Shown one piece after another: positions 30,698 to 38,707 of a DNA stretch of 64,000 bases. Source of the DNA: DAOUAT01 sp964551735 (GTDB lineage: Bacteria; Chloroflexota; Anaerolineae; CG2-30-64-16). Numbering within the stretch: the stretch's first letter is position 1; each line of letters starts with the position of its first letter. The notes beneath the pieces were generated by a model, which worked only from the letters and a program-made list of their open reading frames with translations, searched no databases and was not told where the DNA came from. Where the stretch lies: positions 186,001-250,000 of the forward strand of contig CAZKEF010000002.1 in the NCBI GenBank assembly GCA_964551735.1, given 5' to 3'. Position numbers and translations under genes: made by a program.

Positions 30698-33028
30698 ATG
30701 GACCCACTCTGGCCCGTCACCACGTACAAGGCTGACGACGGCGCGCTATGGTTTGGCGGCTGCGCGGCGACAGCTTTGGCCCAGCAGTACGGCACGCCGC
30801 TGTACGTCTTCGATGAGGCGACACTGCGCAGCCAGGCTCGCACCTACCGGGAAGCGTTAGCCCGCCACTACCCCGGCACAGCCCAGGCGGCGTACGCGTC
30901 GAAGGCTTACCTCTGCACCGCCATCGCCCAGCTTTTTGCCGCGGAAGGTCTCGATCTGGACGTAGTCTCCGGCGGCGAACTCCATGTCGCCTTACGCGCC
31001 GGCTTTCCACCCGAACGCATCCACTTTCACGGCAACAACAAGTCTAGGGAGGAGCTGCGCCAGGCCCTTGCCGCCGGCATTGGCCGCATCGTCGTGGACA
31101 ACTTCCACGAGCTGGAAATGCTGGCGGAACTCACCCAGATTCCAGATTCCACATTCCAGATTCCAGATTCCACTCCCATCTGGCTCCGCCTGGCCCCCGG
31201 CGTCAGCGCGCACACCCATCACCACATCCAGACCGGCCAGGAAGACACCAAGTTCGGCTTCTCCATCGCCTCAGGCGATGCGGAATGCGCGGTCGCGCAG
31301 GCGCTGGCCGCGCCCGGCCTGGCGTTGATCGGCTTGCACTGCCACATCGGCTCGCAGATCTACGAACCGGAGGCACTGGCCGACGCGGCCGCCGTGCTGA
31401 TGGCATTCGCGGCGACCGTGCGTGATCGCCACGGCTTCGCATTACGGGAGCTGAGCCCCGGCGGCGGCTGGGGCGTGCCCATGACCGAAGCGGATCCCGA
31501 GGCGCCGGTCGAACCCTACATCGCCGCGCTAAGCGCCGCGGTGGCCGCCGGCTGCGCGCGGCACGGCCTCCCCCTGCCCCACCTGGTGCTGGAGCCGGGC
31601 CGCTCGCTGGTCGCCCGCGCCGGGGTCGCGCTTTATCGCGTCGGCGCGCGCAAGGAGATCCCCGGCGTGCGCACCTACGTCTCGGTGGACGGCGGCATGG
31701 CCGACAACATCCGGCCGGCGCTGTATGGGGCGAGATACAACGCGAGGGTGGTAGGGGTCAGGGATCAGGGATCATGGGGCGGTCTGCTGGACGCAGTACG
31801 CAGTACGCAATACGAAGTGCTCGCCATCGCCGGCAAATTCTGTGAATCGGGCGACGTGCTGATCCGGGACATCGAGCTGCCTCGGCTGGAGCCGGGCGAT
31901 CTCCTGGCGATCCCGATGGCGGGCGCGTACACCCTGGCGATGGCCAGCAACTACAACCTGGCCACGCGGCCTGCGGTCGTGCTGGTCAACGAGGGGCACG
32001 CGCAGTTGATCCAACGGCGAGAGACTTACGCCGACCTGGTCGTGCGCGATATCGCGCTGCCAGGCGACCGGAAGTCGCAGCCATCCGCGCCAAGTCGGCC
32101 TGCGCAGACTGTCCCCCAGTCCACGCAGGCGAACTTCGCAGCGGTCGCCGCGGGTTCAACCACCAGGTTCCGCCCTTTCACCAAATATCACGCCCACGGC
32201 AACGACTACCTGGTGCTCGACCCGGCCGACTGGCCCCAGCCGCCGAAAGCGAGGACGATCCGCCGCATCTGCGACCGGCACCGCGGCGTGGGCGCGGACG
32301 GTGTGCTGTGGGGGCCGGCCGCACCCACCTCACCGTTTTCCCTCCGCCTCTTCAACCCCGACGGCGGCGAGTTCGAGATCAGCGGTAACGGGCTGCGCAT
32401 CTTTGCCCGTTACCTGTGGGACCGCCAACTGCCGGCCGGGCCGGCGTTCACCATCGAGGCGCCGGCCGGCCCTGTGACAGCGCATGTGCTGGACGCCGGG
32501 GGCGAGCGCATCGCGATGGACATGGGGCGGCTGTCGTTCCGCAGCGACGAGATCGGCCTGACGAGCCCCGCGCGCGAGGTGATCGAAGAAGAAGTCGAGG
32601 TCGCGGGTCTGCGCGTGCGCATCACCGCGGTCACCATCGGCAACCCGCACTGCGTGGTGTTTGTGGAGGAACTGACCTGCAACGTCACCACCGACGTTGC
32701 AGGTCTTACCCAGCTCGCGCACACCCTCGGCCCCGCGCTGGAGCGCCTGCCGCTTTACCCCAACCGCACCAACGTCCAGTTCGTGCGTGTAGTCAATCGT
32801 CACACGCTGGATATCGCGATCTGGGAGCGGGGGGCTGGCTACACGCTGGCGTCCGGCACATCGAGCTGCGCGGCCGCGGGCGCGGCCATTCGCACGGGCC
32901 GGTGCGCCAGCCCGGTCACCGTGCGGATGCCCGGCGGCGAGATGTTGGTTGAGGTGGCTGACGACTGGTCGGTTCGGCTGACAGGAGCGGTGGCATTTGC
33001 GTGTCGAGGCGAGTTTGCTGTGGCGTAA
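30698..33028 (+). CDS. lysA-dapF: diaminopimelate decarboxylase fused to DapF-like epimerase
   Basis: 776 residues. LysA part (1-about 450): PLP lysine K69 in AYASKAYLC, HCHIGSQIYE, SPGGGWG, EPGRSLVARAG, CESGD with the active Cys, and GAYTLAMASNYN. DapF part (about 490-776): KYHAHGNDYLVLD, CDRHRGVGADGVL, GNPHCVVFV, ERGAGYTLASGTSSC. Both catalytic Cys positions of DapF are Ser here: Ser562 in SGNGLR (usually CGNG) and Ser719 in ASGTSS (usually ACGTGA). DapF makes meso-diaminopimelate, which LysA turns into lysine, so the pair are successive enzymes. The linker (about 456-484) is encoded by a palindromic repeat. Two 7-base arrays lie in the LysA part and a palindrome lies in DapF. Confidence 0.93.
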   Translation: MDPLWPVTTYKADDGALWFGGCAATALAQQYGTPLYVFDEATLRSQARTYREALARHYPGTAQAAYASKAYLCTAIAQLFAAEGLDLDVVSGGELHVALRAGFPPERIHFHGNNKSREELRQALAAGIGRIVVDNFHELEMLAELTQIPDSTFQIPDSTPIWLRLAPGVSAHTHHHIQTGQEDTKFGFSIASGDAECAVAQALAAPGLALIGLHCHIGSQIYEPEALADAAAVLMAFAATVRDRHGFALRELSPGGGWGVPMTEADPEAPVEPYIAALSAAVAAGCARHGLPLPHLVLEPGRSLVARAGVALYRVGARKEIPGVRTYVSVDGGMADNIRPALYGARYNARVVGVRDQGSWGGLLDAVRSTQYEVLAIAGKFCESGDVLIRDIELPRLEPGDLLAIPMAGAYTLAMASNYNLATRPAVVLVNEGHAQLIQRRETYADLVVRDIALPGDRKSQPSAPSRPAQTVPQSTQANFAAVAAGSTTRFRPFTKYHAHGNDYLVLDPADWPQPPKARTIRRICDRHRGVGADGVLWGPAAPTSPFSLRLFNPDGGEFEISGNGLRIFARYLWDRQLPAGPAFTIEAPAGPVTAHVLDAGGERIAMDMGRLSFRSDEIGLTSPAREVIEEEVEVAGLRVRITAVTIGNPHCVVFVEELTCNVTTDVAGLTQLAHTLGPALERLPLYPNRTNVQFVRVVNRHTLDIAIWERGAGYTLASGTSSCAAAGAAIRTGRCASPVTVRMPGGEMLVEVADDWSVRLTGAVAFACRGEFAVA
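31134..31175. repeat. heptamer tandem repeat inside lysA part
   Basis: Six units: cccagat, tccagat, tccacat, tccagat, tccagat, tccactc. It encodes TQIPDSTFQIPDSTP, an insertion in a surface loop. Confidence 0.88.
31754..31818. repeat. two heptamer arrays inside lysA part
   Basis: First ggggtca, gggatca, gggatca (31754-31774), then acgcagt, acgcagt, acgcaat, acgaagt (31791-31818). They encode VRDQGSWGGLLDAVRSTQYE, which replaces a short loop of normal LysA. Confidence 0.82.
32063..32148. repeat. palindromic element forming the lysA-dapF linker
   Basis: Outer ends gcgaccggaagtcgc and gaacttcgcagcggtcgc pair imperfectly. Inner arms cctgcgcagact and agtccacgcagg pair with two mismatches around gtccccc. 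It encodes the whole linker between the two enzymes. Confidence 0.75.
32674..32705. repeat. perfect palindrome inside dapF part
   Basis: 13-base arms gacctgcaacgtc (32674-32686) and gacgttgcaggtc (32693-32705) around a 6-base loop. It encodes LTCNVTTDVAGL after the conserved GNPHCVVFV. Confidence 0.85.
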
Positions 33029-33117
33029 AACGTACTGCGTACTCCGTAATCAGCGCGCGCAATCCGAGCCGCATGCGCAGAGTACGCAGCAGCCAATACG
33101 CAATACGCAATACCCCG
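33029..33117. repeat. heptamer repeats between convergent genes
   Basis: Units cagagta, cgcagca, gccaata, cgcaata, cgcaata at 33078-33112, with a looser array (acgtactgcgtactccgta) before. No gene or clear terminator. Confidence 0.75.
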
Positions 33118-34320
33118 TCACGCCGCCCGTTTCACCCGCACCTGACTCATGCACACCATCGCCAGGACCAGGAAGAGCGCAGTGAACGGCCAGATGGCCC
33201 GGTAGCTGGTCAAATCCACCAGCGCGCCACCCACGATGGGGCCGGTGATGGCCGCGGCCGACGAAGCGAAGTAGTAAAGCCCGGTATACGCGCCGATGCG
33301 GCCCGACTTGGACAGGTCGTAGACCATGGGCAGCGAGTTGATGTTCACCAGAGCCCAGAAGCCGCCCATCACCGCCAGCAGGATGAGCAGCACGAGCTGG
33401 CTGCGCATGAAGAACGCCAGCAGGGTGCCTGCCGCCATGCCGGCCAGCCCGACCAGGATCGTGGGCTTACGGCCCACGCGGGTGGCGATCAGGCCGCTAG
33501 GGATGGAGAACAAAATCAACATAGCGGCGAACGCGGTCAGCATCTGCGTGCCCGTCCCCACCGGCACGCCCAGGATCTCGCGCGCGTAGAGGGTGAAGAA
33601 CGCCTCGGTCGCGTTCCAGCCCACGAACCAGCAGAAGATCGCCCCCAGCAGGAACAAACCGCTGCGGTCGCGGTCGGTCGCTACCTGCTGGATGTTCTGC
33701 AACAGCGTCAGCTCGGCCGCGGCCTGGGCCGGCGGCGCCACCGGCGGATCCTCGACCCGCCACAGCACAATGGCGATGGCGATCAGCATGACCGCAGCGC
33801 CAAAGATAAACGGGATGGGCACGCCGATCTTGTAAAGCGCACCGCCGGTGAACAACGCGATCGCGCCGCCTACACCGCCCATCAGATTGATCACGCCATT
33901 GGCCTTGCTGCGTTCCGCAGGCTTGAACAGGTCGCCCAGGAACGCGATGGTCGGCGAGCGGAACAGCGCCATGGCCAGGTTGGTGCCCAAGATCGCCAGC
34001 GCGATCAGCACGAAGTTCTGACGCACGAACGGCACCAGGATGAAGAACACGGCCGCCAGCGGCGCACCGACCATCAACCACGGCTTGCGCCGGCCAAACC
34101 TGGTGTGCGTGCGGTCCGAGCGGCTGCCCACCCAGGGCTGGAAAAACATGTTGATGATGTTGTCCCAGGTCAGTATGAACCCGACCACCGCGGCGCTGAG
34201 GCCGAGGTCGGCCAGCATGGGCGGGATGAGGCTGTTAAACAGCGGCCAGATGATACTGATTCCAAAAAAGCCAAAACCGAGGATAAACGTGTTGCGCCAG
34301 GGGAACGGTCGTTCAGGCAT
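33118..34320 (-). CDS. MFS transporter, GPH/sucrose-carrier-like
   Basis: 400 residues, twelve hydrophobic segments. Loop 2-3 reads GSRSDRTHTRFGRRKPW, the pattern of glycoside-pentoside-hexuronide and SLC45/SUT carriers. PTIAFLGDLFKPAERSKANG and GLIATRVGRKPTILVG are further MFS loop motifs. It probably moves a sugar with a cation; substrate unknown. The start ATG at 34320 has AGGA upstream. No sugar-use genes are next to it. Confidence 0.88.
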   Translation of the reverse strand: MPERPFPWRNTFILGFGFFGISIIWPLFNSLIPPMLADLGLSAAVVGFILTWDNIINMFFQPWVGSRSDRTHTRFGRRKPWLMVGAPLAAVFFILVPFVRQNFVLIALAILGTNLAMALFRSPTIAFLGDLFKPAERSKANGVINLMGGVGGAIALFTGGALYKIGVPIPFIFGAAVMLIAIAIVLWRVEDPPVAPPAQAAAELTLLQNIQQVATDRDRSGLFLLGAIFCWFVGWNATEAFFTLYAREILGVPVGTGTQMLTAFAAMLILFSIPSGLIATRVGRKPTILVGLAGMAAGTLLAFFMRSQLVLLILLAVMGGFWALVNINSLPMVYDLSKSGRIGAYTGLYYFASSAAAITGPIVGGALVDLTSYRAIWPFTALFLVLAMVCMSQVRVKRAA

Positions 34321-34367
34321 GTTGGCGGTCCTTTCTTCGTTGAAGATGAGTGCATAACGCGAGGTCT

Positions 34368-34409
34368 ATCTTACCACAGCGCCGGTGTAGCGCAATCCGG
34401 CGGATTGCG
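34368..34409 (-). promoter_or_regulatory. promoter of the MFS gene with overlapping palindrome
   Basis: Minus strand TTGCGC (34395-34390), 16-base spacer, TAAGAT (34373-34368). The palindrome cgcaatccg-g-cggattgcg (34391-34409) overlaps the -35 box and could be an operator, or another dispersed repeat. Confidence 0.5.
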
Positions 34410-34432
34410 TTGATACGATCCAGCGGAGTGTG

Positions 34433-35755
34433 TTACACTGCCTGCCGCGCGCGCCACCAGAGCCAAACCGTTTGCGCCAGGGTGGCGATGACCATCCCGG
34501 TCAGGCCCACGTAGAGGCCTGTCAGCGCGCCCCAGGCCACCCCGGCGAACAGCACCGCCGCGCTGGTCGCCAGGAAGATCGCGACCGACTCGGTGATGCC
34601 GCGGGTGCGCCGGCTGTGCAGGATCGCGCCCTGATACCAGCTCTGCAGCGCGCTGAGCGCGGGCATGGGCAACGCCACCCAGAGGCCGAACCGCGCCATA
34701 TCGGCCAAGTTGGGCGGCAGCGCCGAAAGTCCCTGAAACCAGAACTGGCTGAGCGGTGTGGCCGCCAACAGCAACAGCATGGCCGTCGTGGCCAGCGCCA
34801 ACAGCAACGTGAAGCGGCGCAACGCCGGCCGCGCGGCCGGCGCATCCAACAGCGCCACCACGACCTCGTTGTACGCGATCCCCAGCCCACGCGCCATGAA
34901 CACCAGCCCGGTCACCACCGGCCACACCGCCAGCGATGTCAGCGCCTGCGGCATCCGGCTCAGCGCGGCGCTGCCGATAGGTTGCGCCAACAGTGTCAGC
35001 AGCGACGTCAACACCAATGGGATGTAGAACATGAAGAAGGAGCGGTAGGTCAAAGGTGGCTCGACCGCGGGCTGGGCCCGCAGCTCGTCTCGTAGGACCG
35101 GCCGCACCCGGAGGCCCACGTAAAGCGCCTCGCTCAGCACCGCAGTAGCCATTCCCGCCGACGCCACGACCACGCCTGGGATCGTCCCCACTGCGAGCCC
35201 GATCAGCAGCACGGTCAGGTTGGCAGTGAGCCGGATCGCTGTGCCTACACCTACGGACCGGGAATGGCCGAAGCGGATCAGCACGCCCTGGTTGAACCGG
35301 CGGTACGCGATAGCCCAGGTCCACGGCAGCATGATGATCAGGCCCATACGTGCCGGCTCGAGGATGGCCTCCGGCACGCCGAGGATACCACGCACAACAA
35401 CCGTGTACAGCGGCGTCAACGCGACCAGCAGGTGCAGCACGGTCAGGAGCGCGCCCGCGACCTGCATGTAGTTCCACACCTTGCGATAAGAGGCCCAGTC
35501 CTTGCTCAACGCGGTCGAACCGGCCAGCAGCATGATCACCGGTGATTCGATGATCAGCGCCAGCGGCCAGACCACGCCCCCGAACGCGGCCAGGTTGATC
35601 TCCGGCTCGGCCAGGCGCGCGATCACCGCGCTGAGCGCGGGCATCTCCGCGCCCATCAGCAACCAGCTCGCGGCCAGCGGCCACCAGGTGCGTGCGATAC
35701 GGGCGAGGGTCAGCGGAGAGCCTGCCGGGTCCAACTGTGGCGATAACGTCTTCAT
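34433..35755 (-). CDS. MATE-like multi-pass membrane transporter
   Basis: 440 residues with about twelve hydrophobic segments. Features such as WPLAASWLLMGAEMPALSAVI near the start, LPWTWAIAYRRFNQGVLIRFGH in the middle and a second half repeating the first suggest the MATE/flippase fold, near the ANKH-like branch. No substrate can be named. The start ATG at 35755 lies just after the -10 box, so the mRNA is nearly leaderless; upstream in-frame Met codons are less likely. It and the MFS gene are on the same strand but have separate promoters. Confidence 0.7.
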   Translation of the reverse strand: MKTLSPQLDPAGSPLTLARIARTWWPLAASWLLMGAEMPALSAVIARLAEPEINLAAFGGVVWPLALIIESPVIMLLAGSTALSKDWASYRKVWNYMQVAGALLTVLHLLVALTPLYTVVVRGILGVPEAILEPARMGLIIMLPWTWAIAYRRFNQGVLIRFGHSRSVGVGTAIRLTANLTVLLIGLAVGTIPGVVVASAGMATAVLSEALYVGLRVRPVLRDELRAQPAVEPPLTYRSFFMFYIPLVLTSLLTLLAQPIGSAALSRMPQALTSLAVWPVVTGLVFMARGLGIAYNEVVVALLDAPAARPALRRFTLLLALATTAMLLLLAATPLSQFWFQGLSALPPNLADMARFGLWVALPMPALSALQSWYQGAILHSRRTRGITESVAIFLATSAAVLFAGVAWGALTGLYVGLTGMVIATLAQTVWLWWRARQAV

Positions 35756-35765
35756 ACAGCACGCC

Positions 35766-35793
35766 ATTGTACCGCAAGCAAGCCAGAGTGCAA
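35766..35793 (-). promoter_or_regulatory. promoter of MATE-like gene
   Basis: Minus strand TTGCAC (35793-35788), 16-base spacer, TACAAT (35771-35766). Confidence 0.6.
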
Positions 35794-35875
35794 GGGAACG
35801 CCTTGCATATCGTTTCAACGGGCGTTTCAACCGCCGCCCAGCAAAACTCCTGACTCCAACCCGGTACAAAACCTA

Positions 35876-35904
35876 TTGACACAGACATCGGTTTGTGATA
35901 TCCT
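35876..35904 (+). promoter_or_regulatory. promoter ahead of the exported-protein cluster
   Basis: TTGACA (35876-35881), 17-base spacer, TATCCT (35899-35904). If it serves the gene at 36264 the leader is about 350 bases. Confidence 0.7.
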
Positions 35905-36263
35905 GATCTTGTCAAGGCGCACGATGTTCCCCCCATCCCAGTGCGCTCCGTATCGTCTCGACGACGTTTGATCAACTGCATACTGGAAGCGCGTCATCCG
36001 ACACGCGACGGTAACCGACCTCAGGCCCCCCACCATCGCCGACGCACATCGCACACCCCGTCGGATCCTGAGGCCGCACCGGTGATCCTGGATGTGAATT
36101 ATGCTCACCTGGTGTCTCGGTTGCCCTTGGAAAGCCTTGTCCCACACGCGCCGCGCCGCCCGGCTCAGCACGGCATCCTTGTTCGCCCCGGTCTTGCCCG
36201 CTCGTTTCCTCGGCACTCATCGCGTTGTTGATTTTCCACTTAACCACCTCATAGGGGGACACC
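35905..36263 (+). other. long leader region without a clear gene
   Basis: About 360 bases between the promoter and the first exported-protein gene. The only plus-strand frame of size (35941-36231) is Arg/His/Pro-rich with no ribosome site and looks like noise. GGGG and ATAGGGGGAC lie just before the ATG at 36264. A structured leader is possible; I saw no known riboswitch. Confidence 0.4.
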
Positions 36264-38636
36264 ATGATCGTCAGACGCTTCGCCATCTCGCTGATCCTTA
36301 TCGTGATCACCGGCCTGCTCGGGGGCGGCCTGCCATTGGCGACCGCCTCAGTCCAGCAGGACCCACCGCCAACAGGCCCTGAACCGCCGTCCAGCCGCCT
36401 ACCCTACGACGGACCGCTGGAGGCGCCGCGACACCCCCTGGTGGAGGGAACGACGGCCGCGCCGGAAGCACCACAGGCGCCCCTGGCCCCGGAGTACGCG
36501 TCCTGGAGCCGGTTGGTCTTCCAATCGGCCCGCAACGAGCACGACTGGGAGGTCTACCGCGCCAACGGCGATGGCTCCAACCAGGTCAACATCTCCAACC
36601 ACGGCAGCATGGATGTCGTGCCGCGGCTGAACCGGGGCGCCACGCGCGTCGTCTTCGCGTCCAATCGCGATGGCAACTACGAGATCTACACCATGAACGC
36701 CGATGGCGGTGGCCTGGCCCGCCTGACATTCAACGGCGCCAGCGACCTCTACCCGGCCTGGTCGCGCGACGGAAGTCGCATCGTCTTCCAATCCTACCGT
36801 GACGGCCAGTCGGAGATCTACGTGATGAATGCCGACGGCAGCGGGCAAACGCGGCTGACCTATCACGACGACTACGACGGCGAACCGGCCTGGTCACCTT
36901 GGGACGGGAGCATCGCCTTCAGTCGCCGCAGCTACGGTCAATATCGCATCTGGGTGATGGGTGCAGATGGCAGCGGCGCGTACCAGCTTTCCAACCAACC
37001 CTACAGCGAGAACCCGGCCTGGTCGCCGGACGGCAACCAGATCGCGTACGACGCGGACGGCAACGGCGACGGTTGGCAGGAAATCTGGCTGATGGACACG
37101 TCCGGTGGCAATCAGCGCCAAGTGTACGATCCGCCGGAGTCAAACACCGACGCCTGGGTCCGCAGTTGGTCGCCGGATAGCCGTTCTATTACTTTCACTC
37201 GTGTCTCGTGGATCTACTATGAGGGTAATTGGTACTGGATGACAGCCTACCTAGACGCCTGGAGCGACGCTGGCGTTGCGCGCTTAAGTGGAGCTGGCGC
37301 AGACTGGAATCCCGATTTGCAGACAACAGATATTCAAGCCCCCACTTCATACGTACTTCCCCTACCTACCTACTCACGCGCTGCTGGGGTCGAGGTATGT
37401 TGGGAAGGAAGTGAGATCGGATTGTCAGGTATTGTGAGTTACGATGTACAGCCCAGTACAGGCGTGAGTGGCTTGTGGGTCCCTTGGCTCGAAGATACGA
37501 TGGCAACATCGGCAACTTACAGAGGCACTGGCGGCGACGTTGTCGCCTTCCGCGTCCGGGCGCGTGATGCCGCTGGCAACCTGGAGGCCTGGCCCGCCGC
37601 TGACGCCGGTGACACATCAACCACCCTCTATGCCTGGCAGCTAACCGGCCGCCTGGCGGATAACCGTGGCATCCCGGTCGGGGGGGCAGCGATAAATATC
37701 ACGCCCCCATCCCTGAATATGGTGAAAACGGGGGCAGATGGCAACTACCTCGCGTACCTGGCTGCCGGCGCCGATTACTCGTTGGCTGCGGCTCGGGCGG
37801 GATACGGTCCGCTTGCTGCGTCTCCGGTTGCAGTTCAGCAGGATCACCGGCTCGATCTCTATCTGCCGCCAGCACAGAACTTTGTGATCAACGGCGGCTT
37901 TGAGGTCGGTGCACCCCTCCCTAGCGACTGGATTCTGGCAGGGCCGGAAGGCGCGTTTGGCCTCTCGGCCGATGCACACACTGGCTTGCGCGCATTGCGG
38001 TTGGGCCAGACCGGTGTCTATCAGCGCCAACCGTTAGCTACTACATCAAGCACCTACACCGTCACAGCCAGCCAGCAAGTCTCCATTACCGCGGACATGC
38101 ATCGTCCCACCCTGGCAGCCAACTACGCGTCGTCAGGTGGTGCGTCTCCGCTGCTGATTTGGGTGGACAATGGCATCTTAGCCACCGAGGTCTTTTCCGC
38201 TACTGCGACCGCCGCATGGCAACTGGCGCACGCCGATCTGTCCGCGTGGACTGGCCAGCAAGTTACGGTCACGTTCATGCTGCGCCAAATGACGGATATG
38301 GCTTACACTCAGATTCGGATCGACGATGTGACCCTCGGCGAATGGGCCACCCCAGTTGTTGTCTCGATCGATCCACCACAGGGAGAGGCCTTGACTGCCA
38401 CGCCTATCGTGATTCACGGCATGAACTTCATCGCCACACCAACTATCAGCGTCGGCCCGGTCGACGCGGAAGGCGTAACCTGGATAGATGAAGATACACT
38501 GCACGCCACCGTACCAGCTACCTTACGACCTGGAATACACGACTTGTGGGTCACCAACCCAGGAGGAGCGGCAACCCTCCTTGCGAACGCTTTCCGAACG
38601 GGAAAACAGCTCTACCTGCCGCTGATACGAAAATAG
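36264..38636 (+). CDS. exported TolB-type propeller protein with C-terminal YLPLIRK tail
   Basis: 790 residues. Signal peptide (FAISLILIVITGLLGGGLP). Residues about 80-350 are PD40/TolB propeller repeats, e.g. NRDGNYEIYTMNADGGGLARL and QSEIYVMNADGSGQTRLTY. A fibronectin-like part and a carboxypeptidase-regulatory-like domain (GRLADNRGIPVGGAAINI) follow. Next come an NGGFE-type jelly roll and an IPT-like domain (PPQGEALTATPIVIHGMNF). The protein ends in LYLPLIRK. The stretch 37160-37500 is visibly less GC-rich than its flanks. Likely surface protein; first gene of a 23 kb plus-strand cluster. Confidence 0.85.
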   Translation: MIVRRFAISLILIVITGLLGGGLPLATASVQQDPPPTGPEPPSSRLPYDGPLEAPRHPLVEGTTAAPEAPQAPLAPEYASWSRLVFQSARNEHDWEVYRANGDGSNQVNISNHGSMDVVPRLNRGATRVVFASNRDGNYEIYTMNADGGGLARLTFNGASDLYPAWSRDGSRIVFQSYRDGQSEIYVMNADGSGQTRLTYHDDYDGEPAWSPWDGSIAFSRRSYGQYRIWVMGADGSGAYQLSNQPYSENPAWSPDGNQIAYDADGNGDGWQEIWLMDTSGGNQRQVYDPPESNTDAWVRSWSPDSRSITFTRVSWIYYEGNWYWMTAYLDAWSDAGVARLSGAGADWNPDLQTTDIQAPTSYVLPLPTYSRAAGVEVCWEGSEIGLSGIVSYDVQPSTGVSGLWVPWLEDTMATSATYRGTGGDVVAFRVRARDAAGNLEAWPAADAGDTSTTLYAWQLTGRLADNRGIPVGGAAINITPPSLNMVKTGADGNYLAYLAAGADYSLAAARAGYGPLAASPVAVQQDHRLDLYLPPAQNFVINGGFEVGAPLPSDWILAGPEGAFGLSADAHTGLRALRLGQTGVYQRQPLATTSSTYTVTASQQVSITADMHRPTLAANYASSGGASPLLIWVDNGILATEVFSATATAAWQLAHADLSAWTGQQVTVTFMLRQMTDMAYTQIRIDDVTLGEWATPVVVSIDPPQGEALTATPIVIHGMNFIATPTISVGPVDAEGVTWIDEDTLHATVPATLRPGIHDLWVTNPGGAATLLANAFRTGKQLYLPLIRK

Positions 38637-38707
38637 CCCGATGACACATTCGCGCCGCCAGGGTCAGCCAAACGGCAGCCGAAATGGGGTAACAAGGAGG
38701 AAACAAC

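Noticed and set aside
34433..35981. 536-codon alternative frame over the MATE-like gene
   Set aside because: Arg/Gly-rich and without membrane segments; the shadow of the real gene in a GC-rich sequence.
35941..36231. 96-codon frame in the leader before 36264
   Set aside because: Arg/His/Pro-rich, no ribosome site, no recognisable fold.
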